Part shown: positions 12,014 to 24,545 of the stretch, piece after piece
How the letters are laid out: each line of letters starts with the position of its first letter
Position numbering within the stretch: position 1 is the stretch's first letter
Program-made: the position numbers and the translations under genes
Notes under the pieces: model-generated
What the model saw: only the letters and a program-made list of their open reading frames with translations
Told to the model about the DNA's origin: nothing
The model's database searches: none
From: Pectinophora gossypiella
Lineage: Eukaryota > Arthropoda > Insecta > Lepidoptera > Gelechiidae
DNA length: 64,000 nt
Reading direction: 5' to 3'
Assembly: GCF_024362695.1 (NCBI RefSeq)
Contig: NC_065408.1
Coordinates: 9,114,001-9,178,000 of the forward strand

Positions 12014-15000
12014 CAAAGTTATCTACTTATTTAATTGAAGCAATGATGTTACATTTATTGGAATATATCAGCAAATAAAACTAAGTTGTGGTAGGTACAA
12101 TGTGTTTATTTAAATCGTACATTGACGTCCATAAATCAAACATGTCAGAGTGTTCGGATCAAACCTTACAATTTGCTAATAAAACAGTTTCTCTAGATTG
12201 ATATGAGTGAAACATTTAAAATATAATTAAGTATTTACAAGGTTAATAATAACTAGATACATATTTTTTCATTTATATTTCTTTGTTCAGTACTGCCTCA
12301 ACAAATTTACATAATCACTTATGAATCTAAATTTTGTTGGCCTAATCTTCCACAAACTATACCAAACGTTTCATGGAGTTACGCTCCGTATACGCAAATT
12401 AATATTATAATAATATATAATAACAAATTTTGATATACATAATATCAAATCAGTTGCCAGGATCAGGGAATACATGGATTTATATTATGACAGAAAGGAA
12501 ATCTTCAAACACATTGTTAGTGGTACTTTCGTACGTGTTGTAGTGCATTTGAAAAGACACGATATTTTTAATATTTTTATTATAAAAAATTGGAACGTTT
12601 TAGGGACAACACACGCCTAAATATGTTGGTAGACGAAATGTGGGATATTCGATCAGGAAGCTCTATGGTATGGAACACCTACACAAGTTACTTTTAAAGT
12701 ACGGTCGTTTCACCACTCTACAGTAAAAAATATGTTCCTAAACCTTAAACAAATAACAATAGGACTATCTAGGAAGATGGATATCCTATATACATACATA
12801 GTATAATGTGGCACAGACTACTTTTTATAATAATAATAATCGAGAACTCCTCTCATAAAAATATAGTTACTAGATAAGACAGACTAAAAAAATATTAATT
12901 CAAAGCAATTATCAAGAGCAAAAGTGTTTTCATAGTAAAGGTCGCTTAACCTGAATGTAGCTACATATTTATATTAAGCTAAATATAAAGGCGCTATATA
13001 TATGAAAACAATTCAATCAACATAAAAAGCTGGTAGTAAATATAATTTTATAGAAATATTTACATAAATATTACCGATTGGATTGAATGCCTAAATCAAA
13101 GTGCTGAAGAATTAGTTAAGCGAAGCTAGATTAAATGGAGAGTAATTAGTGTAATGTGGGTAAAAAGGCACTACATAACTAGGTGGTGGTATAACAAACA
13201 ATGTGGGAACGGAACAGAAACCTTATAATTACGCATCTCTCCTGGTGTACCACACCCACTAATTCCTCCTATGTAACAACTACCATGACAATACAATAAC
13301 ATAAATATCTTTGCATAAAACGTTAGTGCACATCATGACTAGTTCTTTATATAAAGATGGGTATGTAATTACATGTATAATTCAGTTATATAACTTTTAT
13401 TAAGATCATTACATTTAACTACTATTAATTAAATACTCGGTTCAAAAGAAGTTTCATTACGCTATTATATTATGGTGTTATCATCAAATTATGCTAGAAT
13501 AAAATTCATCCATCCTAATCTCATATTAAATACGTAAGGCACTCCATTAATTTTGCAGCTTTGTCCAAAGAGGTTGAATATACTGACACACATAGGTTCT
13601 ATGAAATTGAAGACCATTGGAAGTTCCTGTTTAACCATGCACCACCTATAGGACAAGACCTTCCGAATTAAGCTCAGGTTGCTAACAAATTAATTACTTT
13701 CTTAGGCTTACAATGCTGAACATTTTATACTTTCAGCAAACATGCATGGACGAAGACAATGAATAATTAATCTTATACATAAACCAATCAACCGCAAAGT
13801 TTGAATTTGTTCTTTTAATTATGATTGTCTTTAAATACGAAATTACGAATACTTATTAAAATGTTAATACTAGCCATACTGAATTTAAAATTATAAATAC
13901 ACAGCATATACCTTTTGAATGAAAACGTCCATACAAATTCATGGTATAAAGTAATACAATATAAAAAAGCATTTCACTAGAAAGCAAGATTCACTGGAAA
14001 AGTAAGATAGTACCGATTTTTAATACATTCTGTAGAATTTGGCAAATGCATACATGTATATTTTGCAACAATTGTCGTTTTGCTTTTCAACAATATAGGC
14101 AACAACCCAACATTGGTGATAAAACATTAACTTAATTTTATTAACATCATACTTTGAACGATTTAAAAATAAACAAATTTATCACAGACACTAACAATAA
14201 AAAAACACGAAGGTTCACTTCTATTCTTTAAACAATACTTAAGTACAACAATACAATATTACCAATTTGTTCTCGTGAAGCAAAATGTCTGATCGTTTCT
14301 TATTCCTGACAGGATTCTATACTATTTTATGTCGGTCAGTTGTGATTCTAATTGGAAAATAAAATCACAACAAACACTTTATATTAACGTTGTTGGACCC
14401 CTAATTATTAATTAAAAAGCCATTTTATTCATAAGTAATCTCTTTAAAAATTTTATCAAATTTAACTACCTAAATATACTCGTCGGTACATGACTGTTTC
14501 GTAACTTTCCTGAAAAATTTCGAATGCTCTATGTAGCCGCGCTGCGCCGTGTACCCCTCGATATTATATCAACTGCATTCATTTGTTTTATTACTTAGTT
14601 TATTACCTGGGAACTAAACGTTTGTACTACTTAATTATTGAATTTTCCAAATAGCTCTCCTCCACTTCTAACCAATTCTATATTAGATTTTATTAATGAC
14701 TTTTAATATATTTTTACCTTTGTTAATTGTATAATAATACTAATTTATTATTTTAATGAAAGATAATATGAAAACTACAAATGTAGTACTATTGAAGTGT
14801 GATTGAATAAGAGATATAAGATCCCTATAATTTTGCTTGTTGGTCTGATAAATGCTTTACAATAGTGTTAGATAGATTCAATTTACTTTTGATAGAGCTT
14901 TACATTAAAATTTCGTTGAGCTTATTGCACAATGATCATGTTCGCGACAGGGTCGTGTATATTTGTCTAAACGTTGGTCCCTATAATTGCTATTGTAATT

Positions 15001-15417
15001 TAGTGTGTTGATAGAGGGGCGCGACGCGGGCGGTCGCCGCTCGGGCGGCTTGGGCCGGGCTGTCCGAATAAAGGCACATTGACTCTTGATTCATTTTGTT
15101 ATTCTATGTACTGCAGTACTTATCTTTACCATATCCCCATTCAACAAAGTTTCTTCTTCTCTTTTCAAGATCGGTCTAAAACTAGTTAAAGGGATAACTA
15201 ATTAATATTCTACTATATATAATATAAATTAAACGTCACACCACTATTCTTCCGCCGATACATTTCGTACGCGTTTGTAAATTTGGTATCACATTCTAAA
15301 GTTCTATGACATCGAACTTCATCGCTACTCGTTTGGCAACAAGGTGGTGGAACTAAAAATTGTCTATTTAACTAGAGGCGAAACCGCCCAAAATTAGTAC
15401 TAAGGGGAAGACAACTG
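12014..15417. other. AT-rich DNA, possibly long 3' UTR of the 304-aa gene
   Basis: No ORF of note over 3.4 kb. It lies directly downstream (minus strand) of the stop codon at 15418, and several TTTATT motifs (AATAAA on the minus strand) occur, one near 12104. A GC-rich island at about 15010-15065 followed by AATAAA (15068, plus strand) stands out; see findings. Confidence 0.45.
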
Positions 15418-15852
15418 TTAGTAGTTGTCTTCGCATTTTATTTCCCGCGAGGCGGGTTGCGAGGACCACTGCGGTTCGGTCGGGCCGTCCCACTCGGGGA
15501 ACGATTCGAACGCGTAGTTCTCGCCCGAGGCGTCGTCAATGATCACCTCGCGGCTGAAAGCTTCGGCGAATTTACCAATTTCAGTGGAGCCGAACGCTTG
15601 TTGGAAGGCAGGCAGGGGTACGACCGGCGGACGTTTCTCCTCGGGCGGGGAGCGGCGCGGCTGTGTGACAGGCCGCTCGCGGTCACGCACCGGTCGCGCC
15701 TCCTCTGGTGGGGCGGCCGCGCGAGGGTACTCCGGCGTGTTCCTGTGCCTCGCGTTACTCTCCCCATTATACATGGACTCCTCGTACACTGGGTACGGCG
15801 TGGACCTTCCGTCAGGTGGGCACACTTGGTTTTGGGGATGCAGGTGAGGACC
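15418..15852 (-). CDS. 304-aa gene, last exon
   Basis: Acceptor AACTTCAG|GGTCCT in phase 0. 144 codons then TAA. Begins GPHLHPQNQVCPPDGRSTPY. Strong coding composition against AT-rich flanks. The ATG 12 nt upstream (15864) lies before the acceptor and is probably not a start. Confidence 0.75.
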   Translation of the reverse strand, partial: GPHLHPQNQVCPPDGRSTPYPVYEESMYNGESNARHRNTPEYPRAAAPPEEARPVRDRERPVTQPRRSPPEEKRPPVVPLPAFQQAFGSTEIGKFAEAFSREVIIDDASGENYAFESFPEWDGPTEPQWSSQPASREIKCEDNY

Positions 15853-18800
15853 CTGAAGTTTCAATAAAAGTTTTATTTTTAGTAAAAATAATTCAATTTT
15901 AATTTAGTTTCTTAATTTAAATATATGTATTACTCGCCTTGAAAGGCCTGCAATCAGCAGGATAGCGCATGTGGTCCCGCGAGCACGTGCTGCGCGACAT
16001 CCAAGCCCCGCCCATTGCGTTGGCGCCGTTCCAACCGCCTACACCCATCTGTAATAAATAACCACTTTATCAATAACCGTTCTGAACCTTTATGGCTCAA
16101 TGAAATAAGAAACAGAAATGATGAATAGAATTTATACCTGATAGGCTGGCCACATCTGTGGTTCGCAGTAGGGGTTTCGGCCGTTCATACCACATTCTAG
16201 TGGAGGCTGGAAAAATAGAAAGACTATTGTCAAAACTTTATTTATATATATTTTTTGTATTTATTTATTATTACAAGTTCTTATAGCTAGTTTACACCAC
16301 TATCAAAACATATCCAAGATTTTTTTTAATGCAGTGTTACAATAGCAACCCAGCGAAGACAGCGCGGCGTAATCTTAAAATAAATATTAAAGGATTAGTA
16401 TATATTACTTATTTATAATGTCACTTTTTTTCTTAATAGAAATAACGTCTGTCGCCTTTGATAAATTGAGCCCTCATATTTTCCATATTATTATTAATAA
16501 GATCAAACAACTCAAAAAAAAGTAACCGCGCGTATTAGAAACTTCAAACATATTTAATTCTAAACGGAAACGATAAGTTAAAGGGCTGTTAATTCGACAG
16601 CTGTTAAGGTTCGACGGGCAATCGGTCGGACCGGCGATAAATTGAATGGAATGATGTAGCAGACGTGTTAGTGCCATTGATTAGGGAGTGTCGATACCGC
16701 GAGTGTGTTTACGGTATCGATTCACGGCCGTAAGTGAGAAGCCGGGCGGCGCCCTGCCTACAACCTCCCTTATCCGAGGGAAAATGCCGATAAAGTACCA
16801 AGAACAACCAGCCGCAGTATTTACATATACCTACACCAGCTATATCTTGCCGAAAACTGAATTCCAAATAAAGTTGAATGTGTTCCTGTAGTTATTAAAT
16901 AACTTGTAATGTATACCCTCATTGATTAAAAAGATGTGTTGTTGTTGCAGTTACTTATTATTTCTTCTCCTCAGCCATAACACCTAGCGAAATGACGTAA
17001 ATTCAAAAAATGTTACATTGACCTTCAACAAGTTTATCCATGATAATTACGTTGAATGAATGATTCTGATTTCTGATATAGTCGAAGATTTAATATTTAT
17101 TTCAGTAAATAACAATTTCAATCAAAAGTCTGATAAAGATGATTTTAAAAATATTTTCGTTCCGATTATGATTGATATATATATGATTGATTATGGTTGG
17201 TATAGCTATATTAAATATATCTTATTGTTCTTTCAAGGGGGTAGTTTCCAACTCTATATCAGTTACTTTTTACTAAACGTCAAGAAACGAAGTTACTATG
17301 GAATTTGTATGATAAAAGCAACATGTGACGTCATAAAAAAACGTGACAAAATGTAGCACTTATTATTACACTTTTCTTTATTATAAAATTCATAAATAAG
17401 CTAAGTGGAAAAAATAAAACGTTTTTTGACACCTTTAGATATGCCTTTATTTAGTAATCAGAATTTCATAATTTATCTTTGTCTTAGGAAACTACCCAAT
17501 TAATGTAATATGTAAATACAACATATTAATTCATTATTATATTGTACCACTTATCAAAGGACTTAAGTAGTAGTAAATGTTTTCACATGCAACAAAATCC
17601 GCAAGTGCAGTCCAAACTCAAAGTTTCAAACTTTTTACCAGAGCGGTTTATTTAGTGCGCCAAATGTTGTACCCTCGCATACGTGTTTTACGATGCGAAA
17701 TACACATAAAACTTGCGCTCTGCTAAATATAATACTAGAAAATGAATAAAAGAATAGATAAACAGCGTTATTAAAATACGTAGTTTACATAATGAGGTTC
17801 TAAACGCATCGTAGTACGCGAGGTATTCATATAAGAAGCTATTTATAATTTATGATTTTGTAAACAAACAGCTCGCTTCGTCTTTCATGAGACGGTCGTT
17901 TCGATAATGGAATAAATCATGGCTCCTCATACGGAGGTAGATGGAGTGGAATGTGTGCACACAATCTGTACACGAGATAATGTTTAGTGCGGGTTGCGGA
18001 CGCCTGCGGGGCGAGCGGGGGGGATGGGGGCGGCGGGGGGAGGGGGCGGGGCGATCGATGTCCGTCACTCCACGCCGTGCACCGCTGCACCACTGCATCA
18101 GACATCCCGCAACGTGCCGATATTGGTCGCCGATACCTCACGTGTCTCACTAACGACCACCCCACTCTCAATGTATAGCGATAAGCATGCCAAATTAAGT
18201 TCTAAATATTACATTTTTTTTAAATAAAACTAACGAAACTTCAACGTTTTACGATAGTTCAACGAATATTCAAAACATTTATTTAAATTAAGTTAACCTC
18301 GCATTGCATAAGAATTTAAAAAACCAAATATGTATTCATTAAAATATTATAATACTACCTGCACAATTATGTTTAACTTGGTTGCATTCCTTTTTTTCAA
18401 TATAATTATGAAATGTATAATATAACATCGAAAATAAAACTTGTTTACGTCCCGTTCGAGTTGGCGGGAAAGTGGCGCAACTTCGTTAGGCTAGTTTGCT
18501 ACGAACAGATTGCTACGCAGCGCAGCTACGTCGCTACGTAGCGACGCTACGCGCTACCGAGCTACGTGACTATTTTATTATTATCATTTTTCAATGATAA
18601 TTTTTGTAGCTATTATTAGAATAATATGATTTCTGTAATATTTTATGAAGATATTTTAGTACATTGTATTGCATTTTAGAACAGGGTCAGGAGTTATTAT
18701 TACTTAGTTTTTTCCACTAATATGTTACTGGATAGGGAGCGAGCGAGCTTTAGGGTTTGTTGACGTGAGTTTAGGTATATCATTTTAAGTACCTTTAAAG

Positions 18801-21800
18801 ATGCTGATATTGTTATAAGTAATTATTACGTTTCACAGTAAATTACTGAATGACATTGCAACACTTAAAGTAAGATATATCATAGAATTTGTCACCTGTG
18901 TAACATTATGTAATACTAACTTTTAAAATGTACTTTTATTTAATAGAAGATACAATGAACTGCATATTACTATTTGGCTTGGACTGTTATTTAGTTTTCT
19001 CTAGTCTACTACCTTTAAAAGGCTACGTAGTAGAGAAAGGTACGCGTCTAAGCCCGTATGTAAGTGGCGGCGGGAGATTTGCCGAGGCTAACTATCGAGC
19101 GGCGCGGCACGTGGCTTATCGATCAGGGCGCCCACGACACTCGGAAAAATCAACTGCTGACAGCTTTCGCGTCCCCGTCCCCCCTCCGTTTCCCGCCGCC
19201 GCTGCCGCCGCCCTCATTATCGCCTTTGTGCCGCTCACTTGTCCCGTAATATGAAGCCGTAATGATACCACTTTGGACTCGATTATTTGTTAGCGTCCCT
19301 TCTAGTCAAGTATCTAATTCGGACCGATGATAGATAAAAAGATTTTCTAATATATTTTTAGATATTTGATGTAATAGTAAATTCATTATAGTTTTGTAAG
19401 TAATGGTCAATGCATTGTTTTGATTTTGATACAAAAATTCTATTGTTAGTTTTAAGTTTATAAAAGGAAACTAAAAATATTTTCACAACAAGTTATTTAT
19501 CCCAAAACTTCCAAACATCCTTATTTGGAGATTAAGTGCGCGAATCATTCATGAAATGAAAACAAGAAGTCAATGAACTACCTGACCAATCCCGTATCGA
19601 TTCGCCGCAACAATCTACTTCAAAGTTTTCCTCAATTTTGTTTGGAATTAAATTATTCAAATGGGGTAGTCATATGCAGCTGGGATCGGCGACGTTTTAA
19701 ATAAATTTCAGCCTTATACGCGGTGCGTATGATTGATAATGGTCATTAGGAGACGGGAGTGTTTGCGGCAAGGACTGTCCTTTGACACTGACCTAGATTT
19801 GTTAACTAGCGTTTTTCCTCTGCGCAGTTATATTCAAATTGTACAGCGACCCGATAAAGTGTACTCTGTGAACTTTTGATTCATTCATTTGAAACTTGAA
19901 TTATTTATGTGACATAGCTATTCATTTATGCGCTTCGCTGCCGACAGCTGTTTGTCAAATACTTCTTCTATTATTTGTAAAACGGTTAGGATTGTAAGAG
20001 GTGTGAGAAGTGATTATGTATGTTTGGTTTTTTGTTATCTAAATTCTATCTATATAGAATCACGTTAACCTTTCAAACTACGCGCATTTTTTGTAGATTG
20101 TTAAAACATTTTTAACTATATGACATTGTTTATAGGTTTTGCGATATGCCGAAGTTTTATGTACTTATATTAAGAAATGGCATTGTTGTATCAAAAGTGG
20201 CTACAAATTGTCTGACTAAGCGCACGTGTGTCTTTGCTTACTACATTAGTGATAGCGGGCGTGAGTTAACCTTCAGCGCTCCCCATTTGTCCGGCCAAGT
20301 AGTTAATGCCATCTGCGGCAAATCTACAATAAGTCACGTCAAAAAAAAAAAGGCGTGAGTTAAATGGGAATGTGTATGGGAATGTGTATGTAAGAAATGA
20401 CTACATAAAAACGTTTCGTTGGATGAACTTACCGTGGGTGGTAGCGGGAGGTGGTGGGAGGGGGGTCCAAGCGCCCGCGCATCCCGGCGGGCCATCGCGC
20501 GCCGCACGCGAGATTCCTTCGACGCGTACGCGCCATACTCTGCAACAACAACAACGTTTGTAAACAACACCATAGCTTACATTACAAACACAAAGTCATA
20601 ACCAGTAAACAAAATAACAGAAGTAAGTATATTCGTTCGTAAGAATCTCTTGTAGACACAATTGTATTACGTTCGAAAATAAATTAAAACATAATTAGTA
20701 GAAGGAATATTACTGATCGTTTCGGCATCGTGTACTTAATTAATATAGTTTTAAATGAGCACAGGGATATCCCTGTGATTGAATTAACCTGTGTCAAGAA
20801 AGGCGTTTTAATAAAATTTAATAATTTGACCTGGAAAAAGTTTAGATTAAAAACAAGGTAGAATCTAAAAAATGCTATTGCTTGTGTTTTTTTCTTTACT
20901 TTTATTTACGTAAGTATAATATAAAGCTTCAGTAAAATAGAAGAGAAATTAAAACTTATGCAGTGCACACTATAAAAGTTCTTGAATGTTTAAAGACAAA
21001 GGCATTGCATTTAAAATGCAGCGGTAAAAGCTGTAAAAAGGAAAAGCTTCGTCCTTACTTCGACCTCTAGTGAAGGCCAGACTAACCAGAGACATAAACT
21101 TAATTATTTGTTCTGCTTTCCTTCATGAAATAATTGTACCAGCGCGCAGTGGCATTAATACAATGTTCATTTTAATAATTCTTTTTTATGAATGAGCAAG
21201 TAACTCGGAATAATTACGTTACTCCATATAATAGGAACGTATTGTGATCAAAGACAATAACCCTACTGAGGGCTATTGTACGCAAGTTTTGCTAATTGTT
21301 GAATTGCCTCTCTATGTTATCACGAACTTGATCTTTTAAATCAGCGAGAAGTGATCCCGTACAAAAGTGAAGTGAATCGATAATGATTGCCTGACGGACA
21401 CAAACACAAGTTAGTAGAATTTTACTTGTAGTATGTATAATACGCCTACATCAGACATAAAGATATTCCACGAACTCTTTCGCCTTAAAAAGTTTGTAAA
21501 CAAATCGTAACAAAAAATAAAGTCGTAAAATAACCGTAAAATTACGCAGGAATAAACAAGTTTATAATCCGTAATCCCCACACCTTTTTAATGTGTTCCT
21601 CGAGGCTGAATTAAAATACAAATTGTTTACTGTCGCGCTAAATTGCGTGAAGAACTCCATCTCCATATTCATTAATCGCTGACCTGGCGACGACGTCTTT
21701 TTTACAGAGCGAACCCTCAATAATTTTTCGCCTGTTTTTCTCCACGATCGTTAAACTTTACAGTCAAGTTGACTCAACTCGCGCGTTATTCAAATTCATG

Positions 21801-23302
21801 GCGTTACGTTTTTATCATTTTTTCAGTGTCTTATCGGGGAAATAGATGCGGATTAAAAGAGAAGCGTACACGGATGAATCGAGAGGAAGATTTTATGGGT
21901 GTCGGGAGGACAGCGTCGCCTCATTAGCGGACGTGAGTACGAGGCGAGGTTAGAACACGTCGCGTCGCATGTTCAGAGTTGGCAGTGAATCGCGACGCGG
22001 GCGTTAGTACCCCGGTCAATATGTAGAGTGGCTGCGGGTGCGGGCGATCAATCGCGGCGCGCGCGGGGCCGCTCAGACCACCTGTAGCGCCTCCCACCCT
22101 CCCTGCGCCTGCCATCGACACGTGACGTAGACGCCGAGAAATCCGCCCAAACGTAAACATTAATTCTTACTTCATTCTTCATTGTTCAGAATGTCGTAGC
22201 GTGCCACGCGCGGATTCCGATCTCTTGTATTGGTAAACAAACTCGCAGCAGACGCGCTAATAAGCACGTATTGGAATACCTGTACAGTAGACGTGGCCAG
22301 TCGATACTTGTAATTCAATTATGCTGAAGGATTAGGACTATTTACAGTAGATTTTCTGTACTTACTACAAATGAGGTTTCTCATTTAGTACTATTCAAAT
22401 CTGGCTAGCGTTATAGACCCAATTACTGATCTTAATTTTATTAAAATATAAACAATCATAATTTATTAAAACTCCTAATTTACAAATTAACAAATCTACT
22501 CCACAAATTAAATCTTCTTACTTAATATTCTTCTTACAATTTTAAATGTTTTGCGTATAAAAGTGTCTCTACTCATCGAAATTACGTATGTGTCAGAAAC
22601 ACAGTATAATGATGGTTAGGGTATGGAGATAAATCTAACGTGACAAAGTTTTGCTCTCAACGTGATAAAGCAAAGTTTGCTTAGGGCACCCAAGGGATGA
22701 CGACACTAGTGCCTGACGTAGTTTCCATTACAACTTAAGTACTAAGGATTAATCTACCTATCTGCTAGACTAGGAAATAAAAGCTTTTCCATGTTAAAAG
22801 TAGATGAAACACGAATAATACAAGTTTAAATACTCGTTGATGTCTTTCGTATACCAGAAAAACGCGTGCTACGTAAGTGCTACGGCCGATGTTATTATAC
22901 AGTAAAATGTATTAATTTATTTTTGTAGTTTCGATTACACCTTAAAAATATATTTTGAAAGTTTATTGTCGCAATGTAACAGTTTTTTATAAATATAAAA
23001 TAGATTTTCGTGAGTTATAATTTTCAATCTAAAAATGAAGAGATGGATAGAGACAACTCGTTAATCAAGAGATGAGGTTGTACAAAAGTTTTTTGTTAGT
23101 GATACCTACCCATGGGCATGGCATGGTCGTTATGGTGCGCATGATGCGGGTAGTCGTAGCGGTAGTAGCGGTAGGGGTCGTGCGGCGTGTAATAGTGCGC
23201 GTAGGGCGCGTACGGCAGCGCGTACGGCGCGTAGTCCCAGCCCGCGCCCGCGCCGCCGCCGCCGTACTGCCCGTGCGCGCGGAACTCGCCGCAGCAGTCC
23301 AT
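15418..23302 (-). CDS. Unrecognised 304-aa Tyr/Pro/His-rich protein, five exons
   Basis: Exons on the minus strand: 23302-23110, 20539-20433, 16206-16138, 16048-15938, 15852-15418. All phases agree and sum to 305 codons with the stop. The N-terminus (from ATG 23302) is low-complexity: Gly run, PYALPYAPYAHYYTPHDPYR, then HHAHHNDHAMPM. Exon 2 is basic (SKESRVRRAMARRDARALG), followed by PPSHHLPLPP. Exons 3-4 are Cys/Trp/Met-rich (PPLECGMNGRNPYCEPQMWP; GGWNGANAMGGAWMSRST). The last exon is Pro/Arg/Glu-rich and ends in an acidic, aromatic tail (EIGKFAEAFSREVIIDD, then REIKCEDNY). There is no signal peptide, membrane segment or domain I can name. It looks like a nuclear cofactor with a short basic contact region and an acidic activation-type tail, but that is inference. 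Confidence 0.65.
15938..16048 (-). CDS. 304-aa gene, exon 4 (possible GC donor)
   Basis: Acceptor TTATTACAG|ATGGGT, 37 codons, phase 0 in and out. Encodes GVGGWNGANAMGGAW then CSRDHMRYPADCRPFK. The frame to the last exon is kept only if the donor is AAG|GCGAGT, a GC rather than GT donor. The nearby GT (GCGA|GTAATA) would put the last exon out of frame. Confidence 0.65.
16138..16206 (-). CDS. 304-aa gene, exon 3
   Basis: Acceptor TTTTTCCAG|CCTCCA, donor TATCAG|gtataa, 23 codons, phase 0 both sides: PPLECGMNGRNPYCEPQMWP then AYQ. Only 89 bp separate it from exon 4. Confidence 0.65.
16207..20432. other. Intron of 304-aa gene with GC-rich islands
   Basis: Mostly AT-rich. GC-rich islands stand out at about 17985-18150 and 19060-19230, plus a GCTACG-rich palindromic patch at 18500-18560. 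ORFs in the islands are frame-shadowed and lack good splice partners, so I read them as regulatory or repeat DNA rather than exons. A 9-bp inverted repeat (TCGATACCG/CGGTATCGA) lies near 16690-16722. Confidence 0.5.
18529..18546. repeat. 18-bp perfect palindrome in a GCTACG-rich patch
   Basis: CGTCGCTACGTAGCGACG reads the same on both strands. It sits in a stretch (18500-18565) with repeated gctacg/cgtagc words. It looks like a fragment of a small repeat element; no boundaries are visible. Confidence 0.6.
20433..20539 (-). CDS. 304-aa gene, exon 2: basic segment
   Basis: Acceptor GTTGTTGCAG|AGTATGG after a (GTT)n stretch, phase 1 in; donor CCCACG|gtaagt, phase 0 out. Encodes EYGAYASKESRVRRAMARRD, ARALG and PPSHHLPLPPT. 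It has the highest net positive charge in the protein. Confidence 0.65.
20540..23109. other. First coding intron of 304-aa gene
   Basis: AT-rich with a GC-rich island at about 21955-22140 that contains a CACGTGACG motif. No exon could be phased to the neighbours. Confidence 0.5.
23110..23302 (-). CDS. 304-aa gene, first coding exon
   Basis: ATG at 23302-23300 opens MDCCGEFRAHGQYGGGGAGA and a Tyr/His/Pro-rich run. Donor ATGG|gtaggt in phase 1 matches exon 2; an overlapping donor 4 nt further on (GGTAG|gtatca) would leave the wrong phase. GC-rich with CG-ending codons. Confidence 0.7.
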
Positions 23303-24230
23303 CGCGCGCGGCCCACTACGCGCCCGCCAGCGCGCACGCCCATCCTCGCTGCCGCGCGCACGCCACCATCACACCACTCGGCTTACCGTGCTACCCGAGC
23401 CTTACTTCCCGCTTCCTCAAAAAACATCGTCCCATAAACCCACTAAAGTCACCCGTACCCTTAAAAAAAATTCTGTCCTTCGAAAGTCGCAAACGCCGTT
23501 CGAATGTGCCCGCCGTCTCGCGGCAGTCGCGTGGATCGAGTGCAGTTCCGCGGGAGTCGGACGCGGGTGCGACGTTAGTTAGCGAAAAGAGGTCGTTCGA
23601 GTTTGCCGGCAGCGAGAGATTCGGTGGAGCGGGGGGCGAGGCGGGGTGACGCCCGCTCGCCGGCGCTCGGCGCAGCGCGGCGCTCGACGGACGCCGACTG
23701 AGGGCCGCGGAATCGATACCGGCCGCCTGCACCGCCCGCGCCACCCGCCTCCGCCCGCGCGCCCCCGTGCCCCGCCCCGCGCGCCCGCCATACCTGCGCC
23801 CGTATCGCGCGCGAACTTTGTCTTCCCCGACGGAATTTTATATTTAGAACCATGGTGAAACGATTGATCGATACTTTGCACTATTAATTAGTATACACTT
23901 TCACTGGAGTCGTGTAAAAATAACTTTGACTGATTTCAGGGGCGAGTTTTGGAGCGATGGGTCTGTTGCGCTTCCTCTCTTCCGTTCGTCTTAAAAGTGA
24001 AAGTGTTGAGTAAATTTTGTTTAGTAACTATGGGTGCCGATTGTAACTTAAGGGTATATTTTCTGACGACGGAGGGTAATCATTTGCACAATTGACCATG
24101 TGGTGACAGTTGCAAAGTTTTATCGCGCGTGGGCGGCAGTGACCCACATCGCGCCGCCCGCGCCCTGCTCCGTCGCGCGGCAGACCTCCGCAAACTTTTA
24201 TATTTATTAACATACCGACCATGGTGGTGT
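23303..24230 (-). promoter_or_regulatory. GC-rich promoter/5' UTR region of the 304-aa gene
   Basis: Two GC-rich blocks (about 23303-23820 and 24120-24190) in otherwise AT-rich DNA lie immediately upstream of the first coding exon. Several overlapping ORFs in all frames are artefacts of GC content. A core promoter position cannot be fixed by eye. Confidence 0.45.
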
Positions 24231-24458
24231 TCCTCTAAACTTTACGCTGTACGTTTTAACGCCTATTCGCTACATTAACTTCAGTCACCTTTAAAACTTC
24301 ATCAACATAATTTTGAATAAACTCACTTAACGCGGAATGTTTGTATGATTTTTATCCCTTCATAATTAAACAAATGTTGTAATATTTTAGGAATAACTTA
24401 AGAAACGATTATATATCATATTTTTTTGCTAAAATATACTTATAAATGTTGCTGTGTC

Positions 24459-24545
24459 GCAAAGGAAGAGCGTGGTGGGTATTCTCTATACCCCCTCCGC
24501 TCCCGTTGATTGATAGAGACGTGTGCCCAGCAGTGGGAAGTTAGG
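24459..24545 (+). mobile_element. SINE 3' fragment
   Basis: Matches the last part of the SINE at 33716-34042: agagcgtggtgggtattctc, accccctccg, ttgattgatag, then gtgcccagcagtgggaag. Head and core are missing, so it is a truncated or decayed copy. Confidence 0.65.

Noticed and set aside
15457..15902. Plus-strand ORFs opposite the last exon of the 304-aa gene
   Set aside because: Mirror ORFs caused by GC-rich coding sequence on the minus strand; no splice partners.
17850..18227. Five ORFs in both directions around 18 kb
   Set aside because: A GC-rich island in an intron. None joins neighbouring exons in phase and composition is repetitive.
23065..23881. Arg/Ala/Pro-rich ORFs upstream of the 304-aa start
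   Set aside because: Shadow frames of the first exon and GC-rich promoter/5' UTR. No convincing second coding exon.
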